A stretch of 64,000 bases of DNA from Carposina sasakii (Eukaryota; Arthropoda; Insecta; Lepidoptera; Carposinidae): the NCBI GenBank assembly GCA_014607495.2, contig CP053161.1, positions 5,775,115 through 5,839,114 on the forward strand, in the 5' to 3' direction. The notes below the pieces were generated by a model. That model did no database searches. It was not told the origin of the DNA and saw nothing but the letters and a program-made list of their open reading frames with translations. Below are positions 32,389-43,275 of the stretch, piece after piece (the stretch's first letter is position 1; the number at the start of each line of letters is the position of its first letter). Made by a program: the position numbers and the translations under genes.

Positions 32389-32575
32389 ATCACGCCTTTA
32401 TCTCTTATGGGGTAGGCAGAGCACCAAGGCCCGATAGAACCACATGGTGCCAATTCTCACCAATTTTGAGGGTATAGACCAAGATCCTCTACTGACTTGT
32501 ACAGTATGCCCGGGAAGAGAAGCAGCTGTAGTATTTATACTTTATGCTCCCAGAGCAGCATAGAATATAATGGAG
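32389..32575 (+). mobile_element. SINE-B, internally deleted
   Basis: CACGCCTTTATCTCTTATGG through GGTATAGACCAAGATCCTCT; the middle segment GTTGAGATG...CGCCTACAAAAC is missing. Ends GCTCCCAGAGCAGCATAGAA. Confidence 0.75.
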
Positions 32576-33080
32576 TGGAGTCGCGAGAGCTATGACAGCT
32601 CGTGGGTGGACGTGCCCGTCCGTAAGTGACGAGATGTACTCGGTTTAAAGTCCAGGGGCACCCCTCCATCCTAGCCGCTCACCAAATGTTGTCCCCTTTG
32701 TCGCTCCGTGCGTGCGGCCGTTTCAGGGGCCCATGAAATGGGTTGGCGAGTCACAGCCTGCTACCTAACAATTTTAAGACTTGGTTATAATGGCAGGTGT
32801 CCGTTAGTCTCCTTCAATAGCCCGATTTTCCAACCCCACCCAAAATTCAGCCCCATAGCCCATGACCTTGTTTTCCATCGCATGACATAGCTCTGCACTC
32901 CAATAGTCTTGCACATAGCGGGGACCATCGCCGGGTGTATCATATTGTGCGCTCGGTGATGGTATCCGTCATGTGTATCCCACACCATATTAAAGTTCTC
33001 TTAAAAGGGCCTCTACATCTTGGCTACGGCCCAATGCACGCCTCTCAAAGGACCGGGACTCTGTAGTCCCGAGAATTTTA
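32576..33080. repeat. GC-rich repeat-like block of unknown family
   Basis: Less AT-rich than its surroundings. Contains CCAACCCCACCCAAAATTC, CCCATAGCCCATGACCTTG and CCCAATGCACGCCTC, wording I associate with dispersed lepidopteran repeats but cannot name. The 60-67 codon frames on both strands have no conserved motif. Confidence 0.35.
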
Positions 33081-33638
33081 AAAGAGTAAAACGTTTAAAT
33101 TTAATAATGCGATATAAACAGGAGTTATATGATATTATCTTACATGACATGACGAACTCAAAATAACCGGAAGAGAGTCTTGAAATTCTCAAAATTGCAA
33201 ACTTAATGCGAATTCATTAATTTTAAATTTTTATGTGAAGCCGCAACAATTAATTCGTAAAATGACAGCTTATAATAATAACGAAATGAGGTAGCAATAA
33301 GCTCAAATAACATCATGAGTTCAATGTCTCATAAGAGTCCAATAGATTAGTCGAATCATTCACCGATTTATCTCGTTTCACTTTACTAAGCCGGTTTTAC
33401 TAATTACTAAAACTCCACGGTACCTACATAAATATAGGTATGTATTTATCTAATTAATTACAAACCATTTCATTGGGACTTAAACTATCTGTTAAAATCA
33501 GGTTTAAATCAATATTTTTATTGCCATAAGTGTTTGATTTACGTAATAAAGGTTTTTTTATAATTTGAAAGGGATATATTTTGATGATTTTGAATGGTTG
33601 TGTATTTTATGAAAATTATAGGGAGTAGTAGGATATTA
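33081..33638. other. No recognisable feature
   Basis: AT-rich; nothing supportable. Confidence 0.45.
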
Positions 33639-33838
33639 TACAGGGTGTAACAAAAGGGGTATGTTAAGCGAAAAGCTATGTCAATAGACCACATGATTAT
33701 TTTTCAAAATTGTATGAACATTCCTGAGTTGTTTATGAATTCTCCATACTATCTGGAAAATGAAACATGTAATTTCGAGTCTGAAATTTTGTGGATAGGT
33801 TCCTTTCACTTAACATACCCCTTTTGTTACACCCTGTA
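33639..33838. mobile_element. MITE-1, short internal-deletion copy
   Basis: CAGGGTGTAACAAAAGGGGT at 33,641 and CCCCTTTTGTTACACCCTG ending at 33,836, flanked by TA. About 60 bp shorter than the 31.3-kb copy. Confidence 0.85.
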
Positions 33839-33877
33839 TAGTAGTAGGATTAATAGGATATGGACTTAGTAATAGAT

Positions 33878-33972
33878 TAACAGGCGATAAGCTAACAACT
33901 TGTCACGGACCGATCATTTACATCCTCGTGATCAGCAGTTCTGGCTATTTTTGTGGACACAGACGTCCCTAT
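33878..33972 (+). mobile_element. Rep-C copy, partial
   Basis: AGGCGATAAGCTAACAACTT, GATCATTTACATCCTCGTG and CAGTTCTGGCTATTTTTGTG. Confidence 0.6.
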
Positions 33973-34032
33973 GTAAATATTATAAAAACATGAAAATTAA
34001 AAAATAAGTTTGTCGTTTTTTCCATTAAATCA

Positions 34033-34515
34033 AGTCTGTTGGTTAGCTACACTCAGCGGGCATATGAGGCCCTTCGTGTCCAATATAATAATGCGTTTAG
34101 GGTGTTGTTTGGACTGCCCTCTACTGTAGCGCATCAACCATGTTCGCGGAGGCGCATACGAATTGTTTTTACGCAATTATCAGAATGCGTAGTGCGTCCT
34201 TGCTATACCGCGTTCGGAGCAGTTCAAACAGCATACTGAACGTGTTAGCCAGCAGGTGGGACTCCCCTCTAATGGAGAGGTGGATGCGGTTACACAGGTG
34301 CACAAGTTGGGTCCTTAATTAAGCCCAATTCTGTTATTATTATTATTATTTATTGTTTAATTTAATTAATTTAATGTAATTTTAATTTATGTTCAATAAT
34401 TTGTATTTAATTATCATTTTATTTTATTTATAACTGTTTACTAACATAATATATAAGTCATCTCATACTAACCACTATGGAGTAATATCCGAAATAAAAT
34501 ATTTGAATTTGAATT
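34033..34515 (+). pseudogene. CR1/jockey-like LINE, reverse transcriptase C-terminus and 3' UTR
   Basis: Two overlapping frames encode the end of a non-LTR retrotransposon ORF2: first YEALRVQYNNAFRVLFGLP, then, one frame over, MFAEAHTNCFYAIIR and NSILNVLASRWDSPL, stopping at TAA 34,320-34,322. A single base lost after the GLP codons (near 34,118) explains the frame change. A 3' UTR follows with (ATT)n, AATAAAATATTTG and a terminal AATTTGAATT. It is 5'-truncated and dead. Clade assignment is from memory of the motif. Confidence 0.8.
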
Positions 34516-34700
34516 AAACCCCAGTTTGACCTGGAGGCGTTCTGCAAAAATTTTGAGCCGAAACGCAACCACGTCGAGTTATTCCCGAAAAGCGGGACTG
34601 AGCCTGTCCCGCACGGGCCATTTAATTTTCATTTAAAAATCGGGACGTCCCGCCAAAATCGGCACTTCTGGCAACGGTGGTATTAAGGTATATTTAATCA

Positions 34701-34862
34701 TGCAGTGGTCGCGAGTATGACAGAATAAAATCAAATATCTGTCTCGTGCTGAAATGTGTCTAATTACGTCACCGTAAAGTAATTATTGCTTTGTTCTAAA
34801 CGTCTACAACGGTTCCGTTTCGGCTTCGCTGCAACTAATGACTTTTTGAGAATTGGCCCCCT
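34701..34862 (-). mobile_element. MITE-5, copy 2
   Basis: Inverted relative to 25.1 kb: GGTCGCGAGTATGACAGAAT through TTTTTGAGAATTGGCCCCC. It has an extra GCTTCGCTGCAACTAATGAC segment where copy 1 differs. Confidence 0.7.
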
Positions 34863-35340
34863 GGGTTATGTCTTAAATATCTAACAGTAACATGCTCTAA
34901 GCCTATATGAATTGAATTTTGAATTGATTTTTTTTAAATTACATTAAATTATTTTTATGACGCAGTTTAATTTCAGATTCAATAAACGAACCATACAGTA
35001 TTTCTGTTTGGCTTTTAATCTAAACAATGTAAAAGTATTCACTAGAAAGAGAAAATTCCAGAAACCTCAACAAAATAGCACTTATAGTTATCTGTAGTAC
35101 CTAATAGAACCAAGCGATATAAAAGCGGTTTAACGGTTCAAATATAAATAGTTACTTAATATCAGATTTATAATTTATATAATTTTCATTTTACAGCCAC
35201 ATATTATATTATATTATTTGTAAATGCAAGTATTTTCAATTTATGTTCATTTTCCTCTTCAGATTACAGTGTGAAATATTTCCTACTGAGAAAGATACTC
35301 GTAAATATAGGGTGTGGGTGACAGCCTACTGAGTTATTAT
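34863..35340. other. No recognisable feature
   Basis: AT-rich sequence without a supportable feature. Confidence 0.45.
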
Positions 35341-35752
35341 ACGACAGTGTTTATAACTCGCAGGAAATGGATTTTTGATTATTAGTAACCTTTGCTTTCC
35401 GCGCCAATTGGACCTATTGGGCGATCTTGTGACTAATTAAATGGACTTATTGGCTATTCTGTGTCACATTGCTGTTTTTTGGATCACTTATGACTCTCCA
35501 TTAGGGTTGATCAGGTTTTTGAACATTTTTGGAGGCAACTTTTTTGAAAACTACTTTTTTGTATAATTTTTTTTTAAAGTCATTATCTAAGGCCTAATTA
35601 AACGAACTAAACTATTTTTCTCCTGAAAATATGAAAATTAAAGTCGAAAATTTTGGAATTTTCCTGCAATTTTTTTTTTGTGTTTTCCACCTCAGAATCA
35701 TGGTCTGAATTCATGGTATCAATATTTGCCTGGCTGTCACAGACACCTTGTA
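35341..35752 (-). mobile_element. MITE-3, partial
   Basis: The complement of ATTTGCCTGGCTGTCACAGA and CACCTTGTATA is the family's left end. The match runs to GACAGTGTTTAT at 35,341, after which the expected right third is absent. Confidence 0.7.
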
Positions 35753-36059
35753 TATACACACGGCTGTGTTTACAATAAAAACTTTGATATTTGGTCTTAT
35801 TTCACCGTTATCTAGTTACAATTTTTACTCCATCCGAGTACTTTTTACACATTATCATGTTAGGCAGGTAATATGTATGCAAAGCATCTAAATCCTAAAC
35901 CGATCGCGATATGTCGATCATTTTCTCGCTGTACAGGTATAATATTACGAAATCCGATCGGAATTATGCCGTTGTGTCGATGGGCGCCATGTTCAAATGC
36001 TTATTAGAGCAGAAACATTAGGGAAACCGGTTTCTAGGTGACTCTGGGCAATTATGTTT
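35753..36059. other. No recognisable feature
   Basis: Nothing supportable seen. Confidence 0.4.
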
Positions 36060-36150
36060 AATAATTATGTTAAACATGACTTTGGGATCAATCTCCTTTA
36101 TGATTCGGAATTTCTGGCTAACCCATTACGGGTACACAGCCTTGTCTATG
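36060..36150 (+). mobile_element. Rep-C distal part
   Basis: TTGGGATCAATCTCCTTTAT and GAATTTCTGGCTAACCC then CACAGCC follow the Rep-C 3' half. Confidence 0.5.
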
Positions 36151-36315
36151 TATGGTTTATATCTCATCGCGTATTTTATGGTATCAAAAATTATATCAGT
36201 TGACTAATAGTACCTAAGGATAATTTTGAACAGTTAGACAGTAATTAAGAGAACTACCATTAGGGTGTTCTAAGTTATCAGCTTACCTAAATTGATTTTA
36301 AAACAAATTAGACTA

Positions 36316-36385
36316 TGAAGTGGCACCATGTGGTTCTATCGGCCCCTGGTGCTCTGCCTACCCCGGAAGGGATAAAGGCGTGATT
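36316..36385 (-). mobile_element. SINE-B head
   Basis: GTGGCACCATGTGGTTCTAT then CTGCCTACCCCGGAAGGGAT is the reverse complement of the SINE-B 5' 70 bp. Confidence 0.65.
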
Positions 36386-37066
36386 ATACATGTATGTACA
36401 CTATGTACTTATTTAATTATACCATAATATATTAGATTTACTTCAAACTATGTATATAATTATAAACATAAACCTATTTTCATCCGTAAATTTGGGCGAA
36501 GTATAATCCGTCTCTCAAAGTTATGACATCACTTTACGACTCAAAACATAACCCGAGTTTAACTGTTGTAATTCTATAAATGCTCGTTTAAACCCGTAGT
36601 TAAGTTAATAGTGTCACCGAGCCTGGCTTTACGAATTTGCATACGAGGTGCCATTAAAATTTTAATTCAGTGAAAGTGCTTAATTTTAGTTTTATGTGCG
36701 ATTTTATGTTCTAGATTTTAGTTTTTATGACATTTCACTTTCTATGCTATCTATTTTAGTATTTATGCTTATGAGATAAATACCTATCTACCTTTATTTA
36801 TCGTATGTTTTTTATTAGCCGTCCTAGCTAGCCTAGTTTGTGAACACAACCTTGTGTATATTTGTTATGTAAAAAGGCTCTACGCCTTAGGTACCGTTGA
36901 TGCACGCCTCAGGCATTAGCCGGCATACAGGCCGGCTAATTTTTAAACTTATTACAACGTGATATTACTAAAGACTAATGAACAATGTTAAAATATTAAA
37001 GTAGGTATAGGTCAATCAATCAATCAAATATTTGTTTTTTTTAAGTAGGTAAAGGTGTGTACATAC
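36386..37066. other. Unassigned, with a small perfect hairpin
   Basis: Mostly AT-rich. At 36,915-36,940 ATTAGCCGGC and GCCGGCTAAT flank ATACAG, a perfect 10-bp stem. If the exon at 37,067 is real, this lies 127 nt into its downstream intron. Confidence 0.45.
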
Positions 37067-37146
37067 CGGGTGCGCGGGCGGCATGCATGTGTCGTGCGCG
37101 CGCGCTCGGGGCGCATCACCGCTCCGAAACTCACTGTGCACACACC
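37067..37146 (-). CDS. Candidate internal exon (minus strand), unknown gene
   Basis: Read on the minus strand, 80 nt of CpG-rich sequence is preceded by a pyrimidine-rich acceptor (TTTTTTATTGTCTCTGTTTCAG, given as its plus complement at 37,147-37,168) and followed by the donor GTATGT at 37,061-37,066. The whole block is open in the frame that holds an ATG 30 nt in, reading MRPERARTTHACRPRTR-like residues to the donor and leaving phase 2. I do not recognise the protein. It could also be a 5' UTR exon, with the ATG as the start or an upstream ATG. It is the only GC-rich patch I found with both splice signals in one orientation, the same orientation as the promoter at 56 kb. Confidence 0.45.
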
Positions 37147-37870
37147 CTGAAACAGAGACAATAAAAAATTCATTATAGACATTCACTATATATAAGAAAT
37201 AATTAAATTAACTCTATAATAGTATTCAAGAGCATAACCGAAAGTTATTCTGTCAGACAGATGAATTGATTGACCTCTCTTTTTTGAAGTCGGTTAATGA
37301 ACTCGTTTTAAAAGAGATGCAGTTGGTGTATTCTAGTAAAGTTAAGAATAGAACAAATTGCTTTTGGTAAGTAATAGAGACAATTACAATTATTTTTTTA
37401 ACAATAAGGTAAAACAAAAGCCGTCAAGGCAAACAACATGAAACCACTTTCAAATCACCTATGCCATATTTAGTCTATTTTTCAGACACCATAAAACCAT
37501 TTTCCCGGACCTTACTCAAACAATCGCGTTTCCAAATCCAAAACGAACTGTATGCCCAAATAACAGAGGTAAGCTAGTCTATAAAATGTAACGCAAAACG
37601 TTGTGTTTAGGTAAAAACATGCGATATCCAATTGTTTGGGTCCCGTTTGTGCCAGTTTTCTAACAATGACACGGGTAATATGCAAAAAGAAGCCATCCAC
37701 TTGCTAAGCAAATAGCTGTTTGGTCAATTTCGTAGATTACTATATCGAAGGCGTAAAAAATCTTGAATGATAGCACCCAAAGAAATCGAATTCGAAACGA
37801 TTCTCGCGTCCCTCTAAAGCAGGGGTTCCCAAACTTATTTTGCCTACTGCCCACTTTGAGAATAAATTAT
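37147..37870. other. No recognisable feature (upstream flank of candidate exon)
   Basis: Apart from the pyrimidine tract next to the exon, nothing supportable is seen. Confidence 0.45.
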
Positions 37871-38125
37871 TTTCACTTCAGATGCACTCTCTATTCCGTT
37901 ACTCTCACAGTCCGATGGGACGGAAAGCCGACACGACCGGAGATAGATCAGGCGCAGGACCAACGGTTTTACGTGCTTTCCAAGGCACGAGCTAAGTGAC
38001 AATTTTGCAACATTAAAATCTGTACATGAAATATATTAATTGGTACAGGCCCGTGACTGGGATCTAACTTACGCCTCCCGCTTGAAAGGCGCACGTCTTA
38101 ACCACTGGGCTATCACCGCTACTAA
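37871..38125 (-). mobile_element. SINE-E, 3' third missing
   Basis: The minus strand from 38,125 gives the tRNA-like head (TAGCCCAGTGGTTAAGACG, box B mutated to AGTTAGATCCC) and the body as far as AGAGTAACGGAATAGAG. The GTGTTTGCGC part and the (ATC)n tail are absent. Confidence 0.8.
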
Positions 38126-38158
38126 GTAATTCCTCACGGAAAAGGGAAAAGTTTTTAC

Positions 38159-38186
38159 GCAGACTAAGTCGTGGGCATCCTCTAGT
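38159..38186 (+). mobile_element. Helitron 3' end fragment
   Basis: CAGACTAAGTCGTGGGCATC then CTCTAGT, the terminal hairpin and CTAG only. Confidence 0.5.
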
Positions 38187-38512
38187 CTTAAGCAATAAAT
38201 ATTATTCCTAAAAGTTATAAATATACTCAATACAGAAACTACAAACTAGTTTAGTCCGTAGTTTTTAACTATTTTTGAAATGGCGGCGTCAACTAAATCA
38301 GCTATTTATTTATGCGTATGGCACGACACAACACTGATCGTGAGTCACGCTAATCACCTATTAGAATACATACGAGATATTATTATTACTGATACGTTAT
38401 TTAAAATGGATTCCAGTGTAGTATTTTAAGCAGTTAGTAAGCTATAAATAACCTCAAAATCCGAATGCGTAAAAAAATTTGACCCAGTTCTCTCAAGCTC
38501 ACATGCGACAAG
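38187..38512. other. No recognisable feature
   Basis: Unassigned. Confidence 0.4.
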
Positions 38513-38790
38513 CTGATTACCTAATTTGCAATAGCAAAGCCGAAGCAAAGTGATAGCGATAATTGTACAATATTCGCCTTGAAATGTCAAAGTTCCTTTG
38601 AAATTCATTTTACGTAATACGAATTTGACAAGCGGTTAGCGATTTTTGTACAATTTTCGCTATCGCTTTGGTTAGCGATAGCATTGTTAGGTAATAAAGG
38701 GAGACGCCGAACGCTCGTTGCGCGCAAGCACACACTCTCAATTATCGCGATCGCGCGGCTTCGGCTTTGCTATTGCTTTTACGTAATCAG
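38513..38790. mobile_element. MITE-6, complete
   Basis: Inverted ends CTGATTACCTAATTTGC and GCTTTTACGTAATCAG, with subterminal CAATAGCAAAGCCGAAGC against GCTTCGGCTTTGCTATTG. The interior has repeated TAGCGAT/ATCGCTA words and a GC patch (CGCTCGTTGCGCGC). Diverged relatives lie at 40,770-40,925 and 56,455-56,610. Confidence 0.75.
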
Positions 38791-39138
38791 GGGGCAGTTT
38801 AACGTCTAGAGCGTGCCAAAGAAACATATAAAATACGAGTACTCAAAAAAACATATATCACTTCTTCTGGCGCAGTCTAATAAAAATATCACAGAATTAT
38901 TATTATAACAGCTCGCAAATTACAGCGATGGAGAACTTTTCAAATATGACCAAAGTTTTCATTCTGCTATCAGTCGCTAAAGTTTTCAACGATTATTGCT
39001 CTTGGAAACAATTCTAAAACCCATTTCGTTATAAAATATATTTGCAATGAGCCAATTTTTGGGCTGTTTTCAAACAAAATTACTTTCAATTTGTTCCATA
39101 ACATTAGGTAATTAAATAAAAAGATTTATACTTATTCA
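38791..39138. other. No recognisable feature
   Basis: Unassigned. Confidence 0.4.
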
Positions 39139-39462
39139 CTAGTGGACGAATGCGACTCCGTCCGCGTGGACTGCAGAAAAAACAAAATGTCGAAACTATC
39201 CGGGATAAAAACATTTTCCCGGGATAAAAAGTAGCCTATATGTTAAGTGGGACTTGTCACAATATATTCCTGAAAACTGCATCGAAATCGTATTTAGCCG
39301 TTTCTGAGATCAGCGTGCACAAACGCACAGACAAACAGACAAAAATTTCAAAAATCATTCTTTTAAGTACTACTGCGTTGATAAAGGTCTCCTATTATAT
39401 TTTTTCTCATATATCTTCCATGAACAGATAGCGATCCGTTACATTTTTATTATATGTATAGA
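39139..39462 (-). mobile_element. Helitron H1, most complete copy
   Basis: On the minus strand it runs from TCTATACATATAATAAAAAT to GGAGTCGCATTCGTCCACTA(G), between A and T. It holds AGGAGACCTTTATCAACGC, ATTTTTGTCTGTTTGTCTG and TTTATCCCGGATAGTTTCG. At 324 bp it is the longest H1 here and shows what the shorter copies lack. Confidence 0.85.
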
Positions 39463-39531
39463 TAAGATCTCAAACGATTTCCGCATACCACACCGGAAAA
39501 GAGACGTGTTTTATGTAAGCTTATGACCTAT

Positions 39532-39735
39532 GACGGGAGGTGGGCAGCAGCGCCTCCCGTACAGACAACATAGTCTGAAAATCACACTGCGGTCACCAAC
39601 CCGCCTGCCCAGCGTGGTGACTATGAGCAAAACCTCCCTGTGGCAGTAGCCTTGTGATGTGCCCTGGGGGAGGCCTACGTCCAGCAGTGGACTGCATGAA
39701 ATATGCTGAAGAAGGAGAAGAAGATATGACCTATG
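39532..39735 (+). mobile_element. SINE-A, 5'-truncated, 11-bp target duplication
   Basis: TATGACCTATG occurs at 39,532-39,542 and 39,725-39,735. The insert starts within SINE-A at GGGAGGTGGGCAGCAGCGCC and ends CTGCATGAAATATGCTGAAG plus a GAAGGAGAAG tail. Confidence 0.85.
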
Positions 39736-39784
39736 CTGATGCGGAGCTTTACTGGAATACATCATCTGCATTTTCTTCCGTGCA

Positions 39785-39950
39785 TATCGTAAGAGTCGAC
39801 TAAGGAACTCGGGCAGTCTCTCAGGCGATGAGCTAGCAACTTGTCACTGATCATTTACATCTGTCCAGCTATTCTAAACGTGGCAGTGGGATCTCCCTTT
39901 TGATCCTGCAGTTCTGACTACCCCCATTCCGTACACGTATGTGTTAGGAA
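39785..39950 (+). mobile_element. Rep-C, good copy
   Basis: GTAAGAGTCGACTAAGGAAC, CAGGCGATGAGCTAGCAACT, GTGGGATCTCCCTTTTGATC and CAGTTCTGACTACCCC, all in order. Confidence 0.7.
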
Positions 39951-40087
39951 TATATACCAAATGTTGTATATTTCGGTCCGTTTGTCCAATATTTGTGGCT
40001 ACAGTAATAATGGTGGTTTTTGTGAGTGTACGTGCCACTGTTCGGAAACAGTAAATGTACGTGACGATCATTAGTGGAGCTTACTGC

Positions 40088-40250
40088 ACCTCAGTTTTTT
40101 GTATTATATATTTTTAAAACATGGGGCGACGAAGGCAGGGAAGACCTGGAGCGAAACTCAGGACCGACTGGGATGCCGGAGAACTGGGAAGGCCCTCTAC
40201 TCTACCCTATCTAGGCGACACGGGAAAATAAGTCTAGAAGGTTACATTTT
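40088..40250 (+). pseudogene. Possible LINE ORF fragment
   Basis: A plus frame reads GRRRQGRPGAKLRTDWDAG, a basic RRGRP-rich pattern similar to the C-terminal region of RTE-like ORFs. It is too short to be sure. Confidence 0.25.
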
Positions 40251-40377
40251 TAAATATAATATTTTACATTATGAATGTGAATATTCTGTACCTAAACAAT
40301 AACTAGTCTCCCTCTTGGGGTTTAACTCGGTTTTTCTCTCCTTCTTTTTATGTTTTCCTTCCGTGTATGTGGGAAGT

Positions 40378-40528
40378 GACGACTCCTCGCTCGGCGATAA
40401 GCTAGCAAGTTTTCACTTATCTTTACATGTAGCTCATCTATGCTTAACGTGGATATAGGATCTTCTTCGGGATGTTGCAGTTTTCGGAACCCAAACCCCA
40501 TTTCCGGAACACAGCCGTTCGTATATGA
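40378..40528 (+). mobile_element. Rep-C, diverged
   Basis: CGGCGATAAGCTAGCAAGTT, CATCTATGCTTAACGTGGAT and GGAACACAGCCGTTCG. Confidence 0.65.
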
Positions 40529-40769
40529 GTTTTTGATATTATAATTTTATGGAACTCACTTTGACCAAGCTCGAGTTTCGCCCCACATACACAAAGATCT
40601 TAATCTTCAAATTAGTTACAAAATATGACGTCTATCAGACATGACGGCCCTTTGAAAAAAAAATAAGACATCATTTGGTAATCCGCGGATAAAATTAAAT
40701 AATATAAGATTAAATATTTAGTGCAAGTAGGCCTCAATCATGCCGGACCCAATTTGTAACCGGTAGGTT
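40529..40769. other. No recognisable feature
   Basis: Unassigned. Confidence 0.4.
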
Positions 40770-40925
40770 GATTACGTTTCTTGCAATAGCAAAGCAGAAG
40801 CAATGCGGCAGCAAAATTTTTAGAATATTCGCGTTGAAATGTCAAATTTCTTTGAAATTGTGCCAAGCGATGAGCGAATTTTGTACAATTTTCGCTATCG
40901 CATTACTTTTACTAGTTACATTGTA
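40770..40925. mobile_element. MITE-6 relative
   Basis: ATTACGTTTCTTGCAATAGC, GTTGAAATGTCAAATTTCTT and TTTCGCTATCGCATTACTTT match the 38.5-kb element with gaps. Confidence 0.55.
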
Positions 40926-41077
40926 ACTATATTAAAGCGATAACTATAAATAGGGTAGATATGTACGTTAATTGTTGCAAGATTGTTGCACTTATACCGG
41001 CAAGATAATCATATTTTTATAAGCTTTTATTTAGTTTTACCTGTCCCGTTGTCTGTAACCAAATCTTGCAAGTTAAA

Positions 41078-41274
41078 TTTCATCCACTTCCCGGTTTCCG
41101 ATTGAGCCGAAATTTTGCATGCATGTATAAATCGGATGACAATGCAATATTATTATGACTTAGAGCTGATCTGATGATGGAGCTGGAAGGTGGCCATAGG
41201 AACTCCGTAATTAAACGACGCAACCCTATAGATTTTGGGCTCGTTTGTTTATAAAAAAAAACTAAATAAATCAA
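41078..41274. repeat. Repeat-like block
   Basis: CGGTTTCCGATTGAGCCGAA, ATCGGATGACAATGCAATAT and GGTGGCCATAGGAACTCCG form wording I recognise as a dispersed lepidopteran repeat but cannot place in a superfamily. Only one copy is in the window. Confidence 0.35.
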
Positions 41275-41402
41275 AATGTTCAAAAAATTATATGCATATT
41301 CAGTAGGTCTGAGAATCGGCTACTATCTATTTTTCATACTCGTTTAAAATACTTCTACGCAATAAGCGACCCTGTATCCACGCGAGCGGATACCTAGCCG
41401 TT
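41275..41402 (+). mobile_element. Helitron H3, 3' part
   Basis: TATGCATATTCAGTAGGTCT, GAATCGGCTACTATC and a 3' end CCACGCGAGCGGATACCTAG. The same 3' piece recurs at 48,084-48,167. Confidence 0.55.
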
Positions 41403-41529
41403 AAAATACTGGCAAGATATGAAATACAGCCCAGTATTACAACGTTCTAGACTATATATAAACAGAAATATACATACATATTTTACAGAAGATTGAACAG
41501 AACAAGGAATATTAACATTTCATTTATTT

Positions 41530-41885
41530 ATATTAATAATATTATAAAGTATTGTTTGCTTGTTTGTTTGATAACGCGCTTTCCGGATTGGGTCGATTAA
41601 AAAATCTATCGGGAAGGCTTTAGGCTATATATCTCACAGTGGACCAATGCGAAGAATAAGAGGAAAATGTGGAAAAAACTTATTCAACTTTGGAGACCTT
41701 GCGTGCGCTGCGTACGGTTCAAGTTATCCAAAAAATATGTAAGAATAAAATGGAGAAATAAAGGAAGGTCGTGCCTGATGCAGAACCCTAGCAGCCCAGC
41801 TATGTATGTATGTATTTATAACGTTAAAATTGAACAGATAACCAAACAGCGCAAATTTGAGAGATATGAAAATACCGTCTTAAAA
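41530..41885 (+). mobile_element. Helitron H2, long form, diverged
   Basis: TAATAATATTATAAAGTATT then a TTTG-rich run and ATAACGCGCTTTCCGG mark the H2 5' part. The body with GGAAAATGTGGAAAAAAC and CTGATGCAGAACCCTAGCAG is shared, inverted, with 48,175-48,553. Confidence 0.6.
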
Positions 41886-42067
41886 TAAATAAAAGAATTC
41901 AATTCCCTGTTAGTTATCTTTTGCTGTAAAATAACCAGGGGCAAACGTTAACATAAGTCAAGACTGCTTTTCAACAATTATATGGTGTCAAGATCGGGTT
42001 GCGGAGAAAATAATGTTCTTCTGCCAAAGAAAATAAAACAAAAAATAAATTTACAGAAGTTTTATCT

Positions 42068-42215
42068 GTTTGTTGACGCGGACGAAGTGCGGGCAGCTAT
42101 CTAATATGTAAAATTCTCGTGTCACAGTGTTATTCCATACTCCGAGGCTTGACCGATTCTTATGAAATTTTATATGCATATTCAGTAGGTCTGATGTATA
42201 GAACCACCGCTTGAG
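42068..42215 (+). mobile_element. Helitron end plus H3 5' part
   Basis: GACGCGGACGAAGTGCGGGC then AGCTAT is a Helitron 3' end, followed at once by the H3 5' phrase GTAAAATTCTCGTGTCACAG, GGCTTGACCGATTC and CATATTCAGTAGGTCTGA. Confidence 0.55.
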
Positions 42216-42545
42216 TAGCATAAACGCATCCGGTCTGCCCGTGCCTATAAGTTCCACTTACAACTAGAGGTGTATGTATGCAAAATCCGGTGTGCTCGAT
42301 AACCAGCGGACAATAATGCAGCTATGTATCATAATAAATATAAACTTTATGTATGTATGCAAAAATAACCATAATTACATAACCAATTCATCACAAGCTA
42401 GTTAGCAGGAGTAAAAGCAAGCGGTTGAGAAAAGGGAATAGTCTAATGATTAGACCACTCAAAGCAGATACGGAGAGGAGTAGTATACCTATACATACAG
42501 TTTTTTTGCATAACAATACTATCAGAATCGGGGTAGGGAAGACTA

Positions 42546-42652
42546 TCGTCGTCGTCAGCCTATTGCAGTCCACTGCTGGACGTAGGCCTCCCCCAGAGCA
42601 CGCCACTCGGCTCGATCTCCCGTTTTTGCCATCCAGTCACTGCCAGCCGAAG
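42546..42652 (-). pseudogene. RTE-like LINE ORF C-terminus
   Basis: The minus strand is open for about 30 codons (GSDWMAKTGDRAEWRALGEA, then YVQQWTAIG and stop at 42,555-42,557). It is followed by a GACGACGACG-type tail. This is the best-preserved LINE end in the window and shows that the SINE-A 3' end encodes the same residues. Confidence 0.75.
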
Positions 42653-42764
42653 GAAAGATTATAGTAGAAGGCAAATAATAACTAGTGATGCCAACTACAT
42701 AGGCTACATTGCTAATACTGTGACTTTATTAAGAAATAAAGTTTCATTGTCTTTGCCCTCAGAT

Positions 42765-42860
42765 ATACTATCAAATTTGGGAAAATATAAAATTTGAGAC
42801 TCGAAATCACATTTTTATTTTTGTAGATAAGAGAGAACTCTTAAAAAAGCTTAACATACC
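42765..42860. mobile_element. MITE-1 remnant
   Basis: AAATTTGAGACTCGAAATCA, TTATTTTTGTAGATAAGAG and CTTAACATACCCATTTTGT only; the termini are gone. Confidence 0.45.
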
Positions 42861-43275
42861 CATTTTGTATATATTCCATTTTATAGAATCACTCCCGTGC
42901 ATGATTTCGGAAGTGATATTTTTGTATACAGAAAATACACCCCATTTCGTGAACACTGCCGTACGAGTATGTATATATGTATTTATTTTAACAGTCGTTC
43001 ACAGAGCGACTAGCACCATCTTACTAAAACGCACTCTACCCGATATTTTTGCTTCACGGTTGTGCCGAGTGAAAAAAAAAGTAAAAAGTCTATAATCACG
43101 GCTTTTGCCGTACAGACAATACGTGAGACCACTTCGCAATAATGGGTCCGATTTGCGGTGTGCAAATTATACCTATTTTCGCCAAGTTACGGACATATGG
43201 ACGGGAAAGATGGCGAGCTATGTTCGTGGCTATTTTTTAATTAACCCTTATAACTTTGTGTTATTGCCTATTTTG
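42861..43275. other. No recognisable feature
   Basis: Frames on the plus strand (42,865-43,095 and 43,105-43,299) show no family features. Confidence 0.4.

Noticed and set aside
37067..37146. Simple GCGC repeat rather than an exon
   Set aside because: The GCGCGCGC run is only about 10 bp; the rest is complex and both splice signals fit, so I kept it as a candidate exon.
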